From assembly GCA_014360645.1 (NCBI GenBank), contig JACIXD010000013.1, forward strand, positions 50,963-114,962: 64,000 nucleotides of DNA. Direction: 5' to 3'. Both the position numbers and the translations under genes were made by a program. Origin of the DNA: Actinomycetota bacterium. GTDB taxonomy: Bacteria > Actinomycetota > Geothermincolia > Geothermincolales > RBG-13-55-18. This document shows, piece by piece, positions 43,671-51,412 of this stretch. Position 1 is the first letter of the stretch, and every line of letters starts with the position of its first letter. The notes under the pieces are model-generated. The model was not told where the DNA came from. It did not search any database and was given only the letters and a program-made list of their open reading frames with translations.

Positions 43671-44825
43671 ATGGCACTGAGTCTTTTTTTCACCGAGGAA
43701 CACGAGATGCTGCGCCAGAGCATCCGCGAGTTCGTGGAGAAGGAGCTGGCGCCCCACGCCGATGAGTGGGAAGAGGAGGGGATGTTCCCCGACTGGGTGT
43801 TCAAGCGCATGGGCGAGCTGGGATTCCTGGGCCTGCACTATCCCGAGGAATACGGCGGCGGCGGCGGCGACTACTTCACCAATATCGTGCTGGCGGAGGA
43901 GATCACCCGCTGCGGTTCGGGAAGCCTGGGCATGGCCATCGCCGTGCAGGTGGGCATGGCCACCCCGCCCATCCTCGCCTTCGGCACCGAGGAGCAGAAG
44001 CAGAAATACCTCGTGCCCGCCATCAAGGGCGAGAAGATCGCCTGCCTTGGCATCACCGAGCCCGGCGCGGGATCGGACGTGGCCAGCGTGAGCACCTTCG
44101 CCGAGAAGATCGACGGCGGCTGGAAGGTCAACGGAAACAAGATCTTCATAACCAACGGCTACCGCGCGAACTTCATGACCCTGCTGGCCCGCACCGAGAA
44201 GACCAAGGGCTACAAGGGCATGAGCCTCTTCCTGGTGGATACGGACACCCCCGGTTTCGTGGTCAGCCGCAAGCTGGACAAGGTGGGATGCCGGGCCTCC
44301 GACACCGCCGAGATCTTCTTCGAGGACATGGTCATCCCCGAGGACGCTCTGCTCGGTGAGGAGGGCCGCGGATTTTACAACATCATGTGGGAGCTGCAGG
44401 GAGAGCGCCTCATCGGCTCCGCCCTGGCCATCGCCGGCGCCAAGCTCACCCTGGAGGGCGCCATCGCCTACACCAAAGAGCGCGTGCAGTTCGGCAAGCC
44501 CATCTGCAAGAACCAGGCCATCGCCCACCGCCTCGCAGACCTGGCCGCCAAGATCGAGGCGGCGCAGGCGCTCATCTACCTCACCGCCTGGAAGGTGGAC
44601 CAGGGGGAGTACCCGGTGAAGGAGATCTCCATGGCCAAGCTCATCAGCGCCCAGGTGGCCTGCGAGGTGGCCGACGAAGCCCTGCAGTTCATGGGGGGAT
44701 ACGGCTACATGATGGAATACCCCGTCCAGCGATCCTGGAGGGACGCGCGCCTGGGACGCATCGGCGGCGGCACCGACGAGATCATGCGGGAGATCATCGC
44801 CACCACCATGGGGCTCTATGCCTAG
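43671..44825 (+). CDS. Acyl-CoA dehydrogenase (long-chain/isovaleryl type)
   Basis: A 384-residue canonical enzyme: FTEEHEMLRQSIREFVEKEL, YPEEYGGGGGDYF, CLGITEPGAGSDVAS, VNGNKIFITNG, QGERLIGSALAIAGA, AYTKERVQFGKPI, MGGYGYMMEYPVQRSWRDAR. The usual C-terminal YEGT is replaced by GGGTDEIMREI, and Glu245 in ELQGERL takes the position of the isovaleryl/long-chain dehydrogenase base. ATG 43671 follows AAAGGAGCGGGGA. A terminator follows directly, so it is monocistronic. Confidence 0.93.
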   Translation: MALSLFFTEEHEMLRQSIREFVEKELAPHADEWEEEGMFPDWVFKRMGELGFLGLHYPEEYGGGGGDYFTNIVLAEEITRCGSGSLGMAIAVQVGMATPPILAFGTEEQKQKYLVPAIKGEKIACLGITEPGAGSDVASVSTFAEKIDGGWKVNGNKIFITNGYRANFMTLLARTEKTKGYKGMSLFLVDTDTPGFVVSRKLDKVGCRASDTAEIFFEDMVIPEDALLGEEGRGFYNIMWELQGERLIGSALAIAGAKLTLEGAIAYTKERVQFGKPICKNQAIAHRLADLAAKIEAAQALIYLTAWKVDQGEYPVKEISMAKLISAQVACEVADEALQFMGGYGYMMEYPVQRSWRDARLGRIGGGTDEIMREIIATTMGLYA

Positions 44826-44842
44826 AAGCTCCGGGGAAGCAG

Positions 44843-44869
44843 AAAGGGCGCGGGCGACCGCGCCCTTTT
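44843..44869 (+). terminator. Intrinsic terminator of the 43671 dehydrogenase gene
   Basis: AAAGGGCGCGG / CCGCGCCCTTT with loop GCGA, then T. The 20-base core recurs exactly at 45023-45042. Confidence 0.88.
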
Positions 44870-45016
44870 CATTGCGCCCGACACCGGGTGCAGACCTTCC
44901 TCGGTCAAGGTGCGCTTTCCAAACCGGACCTACGGAAATCTAGGCTCCCGGACGCCTTGCCGGTGCCCGGCGGGCGTAACCGTGCCTTCGCGCCGCAGAC
45001 CTGCCTTGCGGGGTCG

Positions 45017-45044
45017 AAAAAAGGGCGCGGGCGACCGCGCCCTT
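45017..45044 (-). terminator. Intrinsic terminator of the HadA/HadB-like operon
   Basis: Minus strand: AAGGGCGCGG / CCGCGCCCTT followed by TTTT. It lies 16 bases past the stop of the downstream hydratase gene. Core identical to the terminator at 44843-44869. Confidence 0.85.
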
Positions 45045-45059
45045 CGGCTGCCTTTCCGG

Positions 45060-45485
45060 TCAGGGGAGATAGACCGTGGCCTCGCCGCCCTTGAGGACGT
45101 CGCTCCCGTCCGACTTCTCCGCCCACACGTCCAGCACCACCAGGTTGCCCTCGAGCTTCTCGCGCACCCTGCCCTTGAAGATCACCGTGTCCCCGGGGAT
45201 GACCATGCCCCGGAACTGGCAGGAGAGCTTCTTGAGGTAGCCCGGATCCCCGATCCAGTCCACCACCGTCTTGCCCAGCAGCGCCATGTTGAAAAGCCCG
45301 TGGGCGATGACGTCGGGAAGCATGGCCACGTCCTTGGCGAAGAAGGGGTTGGTGTGGATGGGGTTGAAGTCGCCGCTGGCCCCGGCGTAGATCACCGCGT
45401 CCATGCGGTCGAACTGGTGGGTGAAGGAGGGGATCTCCTGTCCCACCTGCACGTCGTCGTACTTGAGGTTGCAGAGCTCGGTCAT
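45060..45485 (-). CDS. MaoC-family hydratase, HadB-like catalytic subunit
   Basis: A 141-residue hot-dog-fold protein with the Asp/His catalytic motif GASGDFNPIHTNPFF and VIAHGLFNMALLGKTV, very like HadB of mycobacteria, including WIGDPG. It likely pairs with the HadA-like product of the gene just upstream to hydrate or dehydrate an acyl thioester. ATG 45485 gives a nine-base distance from GGGGAGG; ATG 45491 would be too close. The upstream gene stops at 45491, five bases before this start. Confidence 0.87.
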   Translation of the reverse strand: MTELCNLKYDDVQVGQEIPSFTHQFDRMDAVIYAGASGDFNPIHTNPFFAKDVAMLPDVIAHGLFNMALLGKTVVDWIGDPGYLKKLSCQFRGMVIPGDTVIFKGRVREKLEGNLVVLDVWAEKSDGSDVLKGGEATVYLP

Positions 45486-45490
45486 GGCCA

Positions 45491-45928
45491 TCAACCTCCC
45501 CTGATGATGAAGGTCGCCCGCGAGCGGCATACCAGCTCGTCGTTCTGGTTGCGCGCCTCTCCCTCGTAGACCACGAAATCGAGGTTGCCCTTCTCGTAGA
45601 TGTCGGCGATCTTCCCCGTCTCCGTGATCACGTCTCCGGGCTTGACCACCGTGAACCACTCGAACTCCTGGGCGCCGTGCACCAGCATGGCCAGGTTCAG
45701 CTTGATCTCCTGATCGACGAGCACCATCCCCGCGCCCCGCAGTGCGTACACGGCGGCGAAGTTGGGCATGCCGATGATGTCACCGTACCTGGTCTGCCTG
45801 GCGAACTCGCGGTCGTGATAGATGGGGCGGAAGTCCTTGGCCGCGGCCGCGTATTCCTTCATCTTCTCGCGGCCGATCTCGTACTCCAGGGGACCGTAGG
45901 TCTTGCCGATCCACTTGTGATCAACCAT
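45491..45928 (-). CDS. MaoC-N-domain hydratase, HadA-like subunit
   Basis: A 145-residue FAS1-type dehydratase-region protein: YGPLEYEIGREKMKEYAAAA, DFRPIYHDREFAR, MPNFAAVYAL, LVHGAQEFEWFTVVKPGD, as in HadA/HadC. It lacks the full catalytic His motif and would supply the substrate tunnel of a heterodimer with the HadB-like protein. ATG 45928 follows AAAGGAGTGAGGCC. In a window rich in CoA enzymes, a hydratase in degradation is as likely as a fatty-acid-synthesis role. Confidence 0.85.
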   Translation of the reverse strand: MVDHKWIGKTYGPLEYEIGREKMKEYAAAAKDFRPIYHDREFARQTRYGDIIGMPNFAAVYALRGAGMVLVDQEIKLNLAMLVHGAQEFEWFTVVKPGDVITETGKIADIYEKGNLDFVVYEGEARNQNDELVCRSRATFIIRGG

Positions 45929-46044
45929 GGCCTCACTCCTTTCAACGTCTTCCCCTCCCCGGCAAGAGCAAGAAGATTCTAACATCGCGCGGGGATGCCG
46001 CGAAAGATGCCGGAGTCCCTTTACCTCGTCCCGCCGCGGCCGGG

Positions 46045-46226
46045 GCCTGCACGCACGGGCTCAGATCCTTCCGCCCCTCTCCTCGTAGAGCCGCGGCAGG
46101 AAGGAGGCCAGGTTGTTGTACTCGATGAGGCTGTGGCCTGCCCACAGGGACTCAGATCTTCCCGCCCATCTCCTCGTAGAGCCGCGGCAGGAAGGAGGCC
46201 AGGTTGTTGTACTCGATGAGGCTGTG
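46045..46226. repeat. Tandem 91-bp duplication covering the 3' end of the DAPG-hydrolase-like gene
   Basis: Units 46045-46135 and 46136-46226. The 76 bases at 46060-46135 and 46151-46226 differ at three positions. The coding copy is the right-hand one, which holds the stop codon at 46152-46154; the left copy lies beyond the stop. Ninety-one is not a multiple of three, so it is not an in-frame repeat. Confidence 0.9.
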
Positions 46227-47030
46227 CAGGCAGTTGTTGCGCGCGAGGTCCATCATCCTGAAGGGCATGGGTCTCTTCACCCGTCTGGGCGCGCCGTTCT
46301 TCATGGTGTACCCGATCCAGTAACGACTGCGGTATTCCACCCCGCCCTCCACCTCGCGCACGGCGTGGAAGAAGACGTTGAAAGGCGTCTTCAGCAGGTC
46401 GAGCACGACGTTTGCGCAGTAGGCACGCGATATCTCCGGTTCCCTGAACATGCTCATGTCCAGGCCGAAATCCCGCGGTGAGAAGAAGTGGATGGCGATC
46501 CTCTGGGCTCCCCGCAGGTTGAAGCCCTCCACGGGGTAGTGGGTACTGCCGTAGTTCCGATCCCGGAGCGGAACCCCGGAGCTGTCCAGGTGCCGTGCGG
46601 GGTCCTTCACGCCGATGTCCACGTGCGCGACGGGACACCAGATGGCGTAACGCAGCCCCTCCAGGGGATGCCAATTGAACCACCAGTCCAGCATCTCGGG
46701 GGCGACCCCCGGCATCCTCACCAGGGTGGCCGCGAAACCGCTCCCGTCGGGCATGACCGTATATCCCGTCTCCACCTCCAAGTACCCGGGCTTCATGAGG
46801 TCGTCTCGCGCGTGGATGGAGGTGGCCCTGGCGGGGTCAACGGGACCGGCGTTTACCTTCTCCAGGTCCTCGGCGGGGACCTCCGCAAGCTCCCTATGGA
46901 GATACCCGGCATAGGGCTTCTCCTTCTCCTCTTCCGCCAGCTCGCGGCGCTCCATCCCGCGGATGTCGTCCATGCTCACGGGATGTGGAAAGACTTTATC
47001 CATCCTCACCAGCAGGTTCCTGATGCTCAA
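46152..47030 (-). CDS. DAPG hydrolase (PhlG)-like enzyme
   Basis: A 292-residue soluble protein. DWWFNWHPLEGLRYAIWCPVAH is the hallmark of the 2,4-diacetylphloroglucinol/phloretin hydrolase fold, with His residues that would bind zinc; further candidates lie in STHYPVEGFN, QRIAIHFF and the C-terminal CLHSLIEYNNL. Known members cleave C-C bonds in acyl-phloroglucinols. Here the substrate could be a cyclic or aromatic beta-diketone feeding the neighbouring acyl-CoA enzymes. The start is TTG 47030 with GAGGAGGG upstream. The last 75 bases are duplicated downstream of the stop. Confidence 0.72.
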   Translation of the reverse strand: MSIRNLLVRMDKVFPHPVSMDDIRGMERRELAEEEKEKPYAGYLHRELAEVPAEDLEKVNAGPVDPARATSIHARDDLMKPGYLEVETGYTVMPDGSGFAATLVRMPGVAPEMLDWWFNWHPLEGLRYAIWCPVAHVDIGVKDPARHLDSSGVPLRDRNYGSTHYPVEGFNLRGAQRIAIHFFSPRDFGLDMSMFREPEISRAYCANVVLDLLKTPFNVFFHAVREVEGGVEYRSRYWIGYTMKNGAPRRVKRPMPFRMMDLARNNCLHSLIEYNNLASFLPRLYEEMGGKI

Positions 47031-47252
47031 CCCTCGATCCCTCCTCTCTCTGCCCTTGTCCTGGCCGCTCCTTTATCTGACCGCGCGCGAGAGGGCCCGC
47101 TCTCCGCGTCCTCTTCGTCTCTCTTGCGGCGCGGCCTACTCCTTTTTCGCAGCGGAAAGGGCCGAGTCTCCGGACCCGGGCCGGATCGCCATGCATCACC
47201 CGGCGCCGTCCCGGACCGAGAACCCGGCCCCTTGGCCCCGTATGGACCTCAC

Positions 47253-47834
47253 TCACTCTCCATCGCGGTTACGGGCTTGCGTGCCCTCGCCGTCGCAGGT
47301 GCCGTCCTGGAGCCTCTCGCGCACGCGTTCGCAGTCGCCGTTGCACTCGCCTGCCTGGTTCGCCTCTCCCGCCTGCGCTCCCTCCGTCGGATCTTCGTTT
47401 CCCGCGCGGTTGCGAGTCTGGGTGCCCTCGCCGTCGCAGGTGCCGTCCTGGAGCCTCTCGCGCACGCGTTCGCAGTCGCCGTTGCACTCGCCTGCCTGGT
47501 TCGCCTCTCCCGCCTGCGCTCCCTCCGTCGGATCTTCGTTTCCCGCGCGGTTGCGAGTCTGGGTGCCCTCGCCGTCGCAGGTGCCGTCCTGGAGCCTCTC
47601 GCGCACGCGTTCGCAGTCGCCGTTGCACTCGTCCATGCCCTCGCAGTGCTCGGACCTCAAGCGTTCACCCTCGCCGCCGTTCCCGCACGCGAAGCGAAGG
47701 GCTTCCGCCCCGGTGCCCCTTCCGCTTGACCTCTTGGGGCCGCCCGCCGACCCTGCCGCTACGGCGACGCCCACGGACACGACCAGTGCCGCGGCCAGCG
47801 CCAGCGCCACCACCACCGTGCTCTTCCTCTTCAT
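47253..47834 (-). CDS. Secreted Cys-rich tandem-repeat protein
   Basis: A 193-residue protein with signal peptide (KRKSTVVVALALAAALVVS ... AAGS) and no known family. Residues 69-115, 116-162 and 163-193 are nearly perfect copies of a 47-residue unit that opens ECNGDCERVRERLQDGTCDG and continues into an Asn/Glu/Ala-rich spacer; the last copy is partial. Three Cys per unit and a charged helix suggest disulfide-linked modules. ATG 47834 follows a perfect TAAGGAGGTGA. It is divergent from the sigma/anti-sigma pair (412 bases between), which makes it a candidate target of that system. The near identity of copies at DNA level indicates recent expansion. Confidence 0.78.
   Translation of the reverse strand: MKRKSTVVVALALAAALVVSVGVAVAAGSAGGPKRSSGRGTGAEALRFACGNGGEGERLRSEHCEGMDECNGDCERVRERLQDGTCDGEGTQTRNRAGNEDPTEGAQAGEANQAGECNGDCERVRERLQDGTCDGEGTQTRNRAGNEDPTEGAQAGEANQAGECNGDCERVRERLQDGTCDGEGTQARNRDGE
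47256..47630. repeat. 141-bp in-frame tandem repeat, 2.66 copies
   Basis: Copies 47630-47490, 47489-47349 and partial 47348-47256 (minus strand) are practically identical. The unit is 47 codons, so copy number changes preserve the frame. Confidence 0.9.
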
Positions 47835-48246
47835 CCACTCTCACCTCCTTATCTCCATACATATCGCCGTGTTTACGGGCCCTCGGCAGGGATGCCGTCG
47901 ATGCCCCGCGAGCCCGCCTGCATTCCCGCGACCCGCCCGCCGCCCCTCCCCGGGACCGTTCCCGGGCCGTGCGCGGCGCCTTCCCGCCGCCGGGGATACC
48001 TCCGTCCGGCGACGCCGCGGTTTTTCGCCCCGCCTTTCCGGAGCCTCCGACCTTAGATACGCTCGCCGGCCTCCAAATGTACGCGATTGCGGCAATGGGC
48101 TCGAGCGGGCGCGCGGCCGGTAGGGGCGGGGTTCGTCTCCCGGAAACGGACGGCGCGAGCAGGGGGTGGAAGATCATGGCCGCGTATGCGTACATATGAT
48201 TAAGTCATGGCGTATTAAGGGTTGAGAACAACGAAAGGATGTTCGC
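47835..48246. promoter_or_regulatory. Divergent intergenic region between repeat protein and sigma factor
   Basis: 412 bases without a supported gene. The AT-richer end (48185-48230, with ACATATGATTAAG and GTATTAAGG) probably carries the sigma-factor promoter; no standard hexamer pair was recognised, as expected for an ECF-type promoter. Confidence 0.45.
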
Positions 48247-48789
48247 TTGACGCCCCTCGAGGAGCTTGCGGTAAGGACGGCCGGCGGAGACCGGGACGCT
48301 TTCGCGGAGCTGTATCGGTCGCTGATCGACCCCGTGTTCCGCTACCTTTACTGGAACACCGGGTCGCAGGAGGATGCCGAGGACCTTGCGGAAGAGGTGT
48401 TTCTCAAAGCCCTTCTGAACATGGGTTCGTTCGATCCCAGGCGCGGCCCCTTCAAAGCCTGGATCTTCCGCATCGCACGCAACCTCATGATCGACCATCA
48501 GCGCAGGCGGAGCAGGAGGGGTTGTGAGGAGCTGGGCGAAGACGTCGATGACGGCTCCGAGCCGGTACCGCAGCGTCTCGAGGACGAGGAGCGCGCGCGG
48601 ACCCTGCGGGAATGTCTGCGCGAGCTGCCCTCGGCACAGCGACAGGTGATAGCCATGAAGTATTTCGCGGGGATGAGCAATGCGGAGACGGCGAGAGCGC
48701 TGGGCAGGAGCGAGGGAGCGGTGAACGCCCTGCAGAACCGTGCCCTGCGCCGCCTGGGCAAGAGCCTGCGCGAGCTCGGTTGGGAGTGA
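48247..48789 (+). CDS. ECF-type RNA polymerase sigma factor
   Basis: A 180-residue sigma-70-family factor. Region 2 (residues 10-85): DAFAELYRSLIDPVFRYLYW, EDAEDLAEEVFLKAL, PFKAWIFRIARNLMIDHQRRR. Region 4 (residues 120-175): LPSAQRQVIAMKYFAGMSNAETARALGRSEGAV with the helix-turn-helix. Regions 1.1 and 3 are absent, as in the ECF class. The start is a TTG with AAAGGATG upstream. The next gene begins seven bases after the stop and encodes a membrane protein of anti-sigma type. Confidence 0.93.
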   Translation: MTPLEELAVRTAGGDRDAFAELYRSLIDPVFRYLYWNTGSQEDAEDLAEEVFLKALLNMGSFDPRRGPFKAWIFRIARNLMIDHQRRRSRRGCEELGEDVDDGSEPVPQRLEDEERARTLRECLRELPSAQRQVIAMKYFAGMSNAETARALGRSEGAVNALQNRALRRLGKSLRELGWE

Positions 48790-48796
48790 TCTTACC

Positions 48797-49807
48797 ATGA
48801 GAGCCAGAGAGAGGAAGGAACTGGAAACACGCGGGGGGGCTTTTCTCGCTAGCATTGAGGGGCCGAGCGCGCCCCGTCGCCTGCGGGAATACGGAGCGCA
48901 GCGGATCTGGTCGCAGGCGCAATCCCTGAAGGAGTCCGGAGCCGGGGCGGAGGTCCGGCGCCTCGTCCGCAACCCCGCCTTGCTGCGACACGCCCTGGTG
49001 GCCTGCATCATCCTGTTGCTGGTCCTGACCCTTTCCACCACCGGCGCCTACGCCCTCTCCTCCGGGGCGCAGCCGGATTCCGCCCTCTACGGGTTGAAGA
49101 TCTTCTTCGAACGGGCGCGCCTCGCCCTGACCTTCTCGGGCTTGGAGGAGGCGCGCGTGGAGATGGAGTACTCGCTGCGCCGCATGGAGGAGATCGAGAA
49201 CCTGGCCTCGCGCGGCACGGGGAAGGGAGCCGACCGCTGGCTCGCGGAATACGCCCGCAACCTCGAGGGAGCCGGATCCTACCTGGAGAGCGTCTTTAAC
49301 GAGGAGGCATCCGCCCTCTCCCTCGGTTTCCAGGAGATGCTCGATGCCCAGGCAAAGCGCCTGGAAAGCCTGCGCGACCTCGAGCCGTCACAGCTCGTGG
49401 AGAGCCTCGACGCCGCGTATCATGCCTGCAACCGGCAAAGGGAACGCATGCGGCGCCGCTGCGGTACCGATGGAGGAGAAAAGGACGGCGGTAAAGGCCA
49501 GCCGGACGACGGCGGAAAGAGCGGGAACGGTCAAGGGGGGCCGGGCTGTTCCTCCGAGAGCGAGGGCTCTGTTCCATCAGGTTCGGGAGACGCTACATGC
49601 TCGCAGCAGACCGGCACCGAAAGCGCCGCCGCTGCCACGGGAAACAACGATGACGAGATCGGCGGACAGGCGCAACCGCAAGATGGGGAGCGGCTATACG
49701 AGGGTCCATACGGCGGTAAGACGGGAGGATCTTCCGCGACGCCCGGGACCGAAGGCGAGGGATCCCCTGGCGGCTACATGCCCCGCCGGGGATGCCATAT
49801 GCCCTGA
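48797..49807 (+). CDS. Membrane anti-sigma-type protein with DUF5667-like domain
   Basis: A 336-residue protein with a cytoplasmic N-terminus (1-65), one membrane helix (about 66-87, HALVACIILLLVLTLS) and an extracytoplasmic domain with DSALYGLKIFFERARLALTF, EARVEMEYSLRRMEEIENL, the pattern of DUF5667 proteins that accompany ECF sigma factors. Residues 225-336 are a Gly/Ser/Asp/Lys low-complexity tail with scattered Cys, likely exposed outside. It probably holds the sigma factor inactive until an envelope signal arrives. The classic zinc HxxxCxxC anti-sigma motif is absent. Confidence 0.8.
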   Translation: MRARERKELETRGGAFLASIEGPSAPRRLREYGAQRIWSQAQSLKESGAGAEVRRLVRNPALLRHALVACIILLLVLTLSTTGAYALSSGAQPDSALYGLKIFFERARLALTFSGLEEARVEMEYSLRRMEEIENLASRGTGKGADRWLAEYARNLEGAGSYLESVFNEEASALSLGFQEMLDAQAKRLESLRDLEPSQLVESLDAAYHACNRQRERMRRRCGTDGGEKDGGKGQPDDGGKSGNGQGGPGCSSESEGSVPSGSGDATCSQQTGTESAAAATGNNDDEIGGQAQPQDGERLYEGPYGGKTGGSSATPGTEGEGSPGGYMPRRGCHMP

Positions 49808-49969
49808 GCTGCGCCGGCAATCCTCTAAATCAGTGGTCAGCTTTCCCGGTTGCATACCCCACCGGGGACGCCGTTCGCCTTGGACTACGCCGACGATCTC
49901 CAAAAAAGACTTTGTAGACTTTCCAAGTCGCATGCACAGCCGGGCGCCATGCGACATGAAAAACAGCCC

Positions 49970-50698
49970 CTAGGGAACCGGGGGCTGGTCCTGTGCGGGC
50001 TCAGGGGTCGTCGCCACTTTCTCCTCCTCGATGCCCGGCGCTGCCTCCCCCGGGGTGTCCAGGATCACGACGGGTATCTCTCCCGGCTTGACGTAGCCCA
50101 TACGGCGCGCCTCTCCCTCCACGTAACGGTCGGTGAGGTCCCGCGCCCTGCGCTCCTCCAGGGTCCGGGTGATCTCCTCCTCCTCCGCCAGGCGGGCCTC
50201 CGTGGCCGCCAGGTTCCGGCGGCTCTCCACCAGGCGCGTCACCGGGGCCCTGAGGAACAGCGCCACGATCCCCAGGCATACCAGCAGGAGGAAGGCCATC
50301 AACAGCCGGCGCCGGCGCCTGGCACGGGGCGAGATCTCGACGCGGCGACGGCGCTCCTTCACCTCCGCTCCCGCCGACCTGACGGCATCACCCGGGGAGC
50401 CTCCCGCAATTACCCGCAGCCGCTCTCCGCCGCCAGCGGGGCCCATCCTTCCGGGCGAGGACCTCGCCGTACGCCTGCCCCTTGGCGCCGCCGCCGGACG
50501 CTCTCCGAGATCCCGGCGTTCCCTTCCCCGCTTACAGCTCGTGCTTTGGTTCGGCCTTGCGGCGGCCCGTGTCGGCCTCGCGCGCCCTCCGGACGCCTTT
50601 CCGCCCCCCTGGCGAGTACGCGCGCGGCCAGTGCCTCTTTTCTCGCGGCGCATCGCTTTACTCTTTTTCCCCTCTGCAACAACAATATCTTTTCTCAT
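49970..50698 (-). CDS. ftsB: FtsB/DivIC-type septum formation initiator with basic N-terminal extension
   Basis: A 242-residue divisome protein. Residues about 1-130 are strongly basic and low-complexity (many Arg, Gly, Pro), followed by one membrane helix (LLMAFLLLVCLGIVALFL), a coiled coil (ESRRNLAATEARLAEEEEIT) and RDLTDRYVEGEARRMGYVKPGE, the DivIC/FtsB end motif, then an acidic Pro-rich tail. In actinobacteria it lies between eno and DUF501, as here on a larger scale. ATG 50698 has no ribosome site but sits seven bases after a TATAAT, suggesting a leaderless mRNA. Confidence 0.85.
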   Translation of the reverse strand: MRKDIVVAEGKKSKAMRREKRGTGRARTRQGGGKASGGRARPTRAAARPNQSTSCKRGRERRDLGERPAAAPRGRRTARSSPGRMGPAGGGERLRVIAGGSPGDAVRSAGAEVKERRRRVEISPRARRRRRLLMAFLLLVCLGIVALFLRAPVTRLVESRRNLAATEARLAEEEEITRTLEERRARDLTDRYVEGEARRMGYVKPGEIPVVILDTPGEAAPGIEEEKVATTPEPAQDQPPVP

Positions 50699-50705
50699 CA
50701 CTCAT

Positions 50706-50711
50706 ATTATA
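50706..50711 (-). promoter_or_regulatory. -10 box of ftsB, leaderless arrangement
   Basis: Minus-strand TATAAT (50711-50706), with TAGACC 18 bases upstream as a poor -35. Transcription would start at or within a base or two of the ATG at 50698. Confidence 0.6.
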
Positions 50712-51094
50712 ATCCATCAATATTTTACAGGTCTATAATCTTACAAAAACATTCAACGGCATCAGGCCCGCTTGTGAGGAACCGGCGCCGCCGGATCCGC
50801 CCCTCGCGCATCCCCGCCTTTCCCCGGCTGCCCTGGCGACAGGGGAGGGCCGCCGATGGCTGCGCCGAGGGACTGGAAACGTAACCCGTTTTCTCATATA
50901 GGGTGGTCGGGGATGGGAGACCCGCCGATGGCTGCGCCGAGGGAGCGGTGACACCACCTCCCTCACGGGTTGATGACAGGCCTCCGCCCAGCCAAAGGGG
51001 AGTGGGGGTTACCGTCACCACCCCGTCGAGGGGATATCCGCCGGGAAGAGGCCGCCGGCGCGGCCGGCGTTTGCCGGGATTCCCTCTACGAGGA
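50712..51094. other. Gene-free stretch with a 22-bp direct repeat
   Basis: Between ftsB and the 3' duplications of the oxidase gene. CGCCGATGGCTGCGCCGAGG is repeated at 50851 and 50923 (period 72). No gene seen. Confidence 0.55.
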
Positions 51095-51412
51095 ACTCGG
51101 GGCCGGCATCATCCCGGAGGGCCGTCCTCCGTCCAGCGCAGGCTCTCCGCCAGCTCCTCCAGCTCCCGCCTCTTCGCGGGGTCGATGCGCTCCCAGGCGA
51201 ACTCGGGGCCGGCATCATCCCGGAGGGCCGTCCTCCGTCCAGCGCAGCCTCTCCGCCAGCTCCTCCAGCTCCCGCCTCTTCGCGGGATCGATGCGCTCCC
51301 AGGCGAACTCGGGGCCGGCATCATCCCGGAGGGCCGTCCTCCGTCCAGCGCAGCCTCTCCGCCAGCTCCTCCAGCTCCCGCCTCTTCGCGGGGTCGATGC
51401 GCTCCCAGGCGA
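51095..51412. repeat. Three tandem 106-bp copies of the FAD-oxidase gene 3' end
   Basis: Units 51095-51200, 51201-51306 and 51307-51412, nearly identical. The rightmost unit is the coding 3' end with the stop at 51321-51323; the other two lie beyond it. 106 is not a multiple of three. Confidence 0.92.

Noticed and set aside
47256..47630. CRISPR array or satellite
   Set aside because: The unit is in frame (47 codons) within a gene that has a signal peptide and perfect ribosome site.
51095..51412. CRISPR array
   Set aside because: Three 106-bp units with no spacers; they are copies of a coding 3' end.
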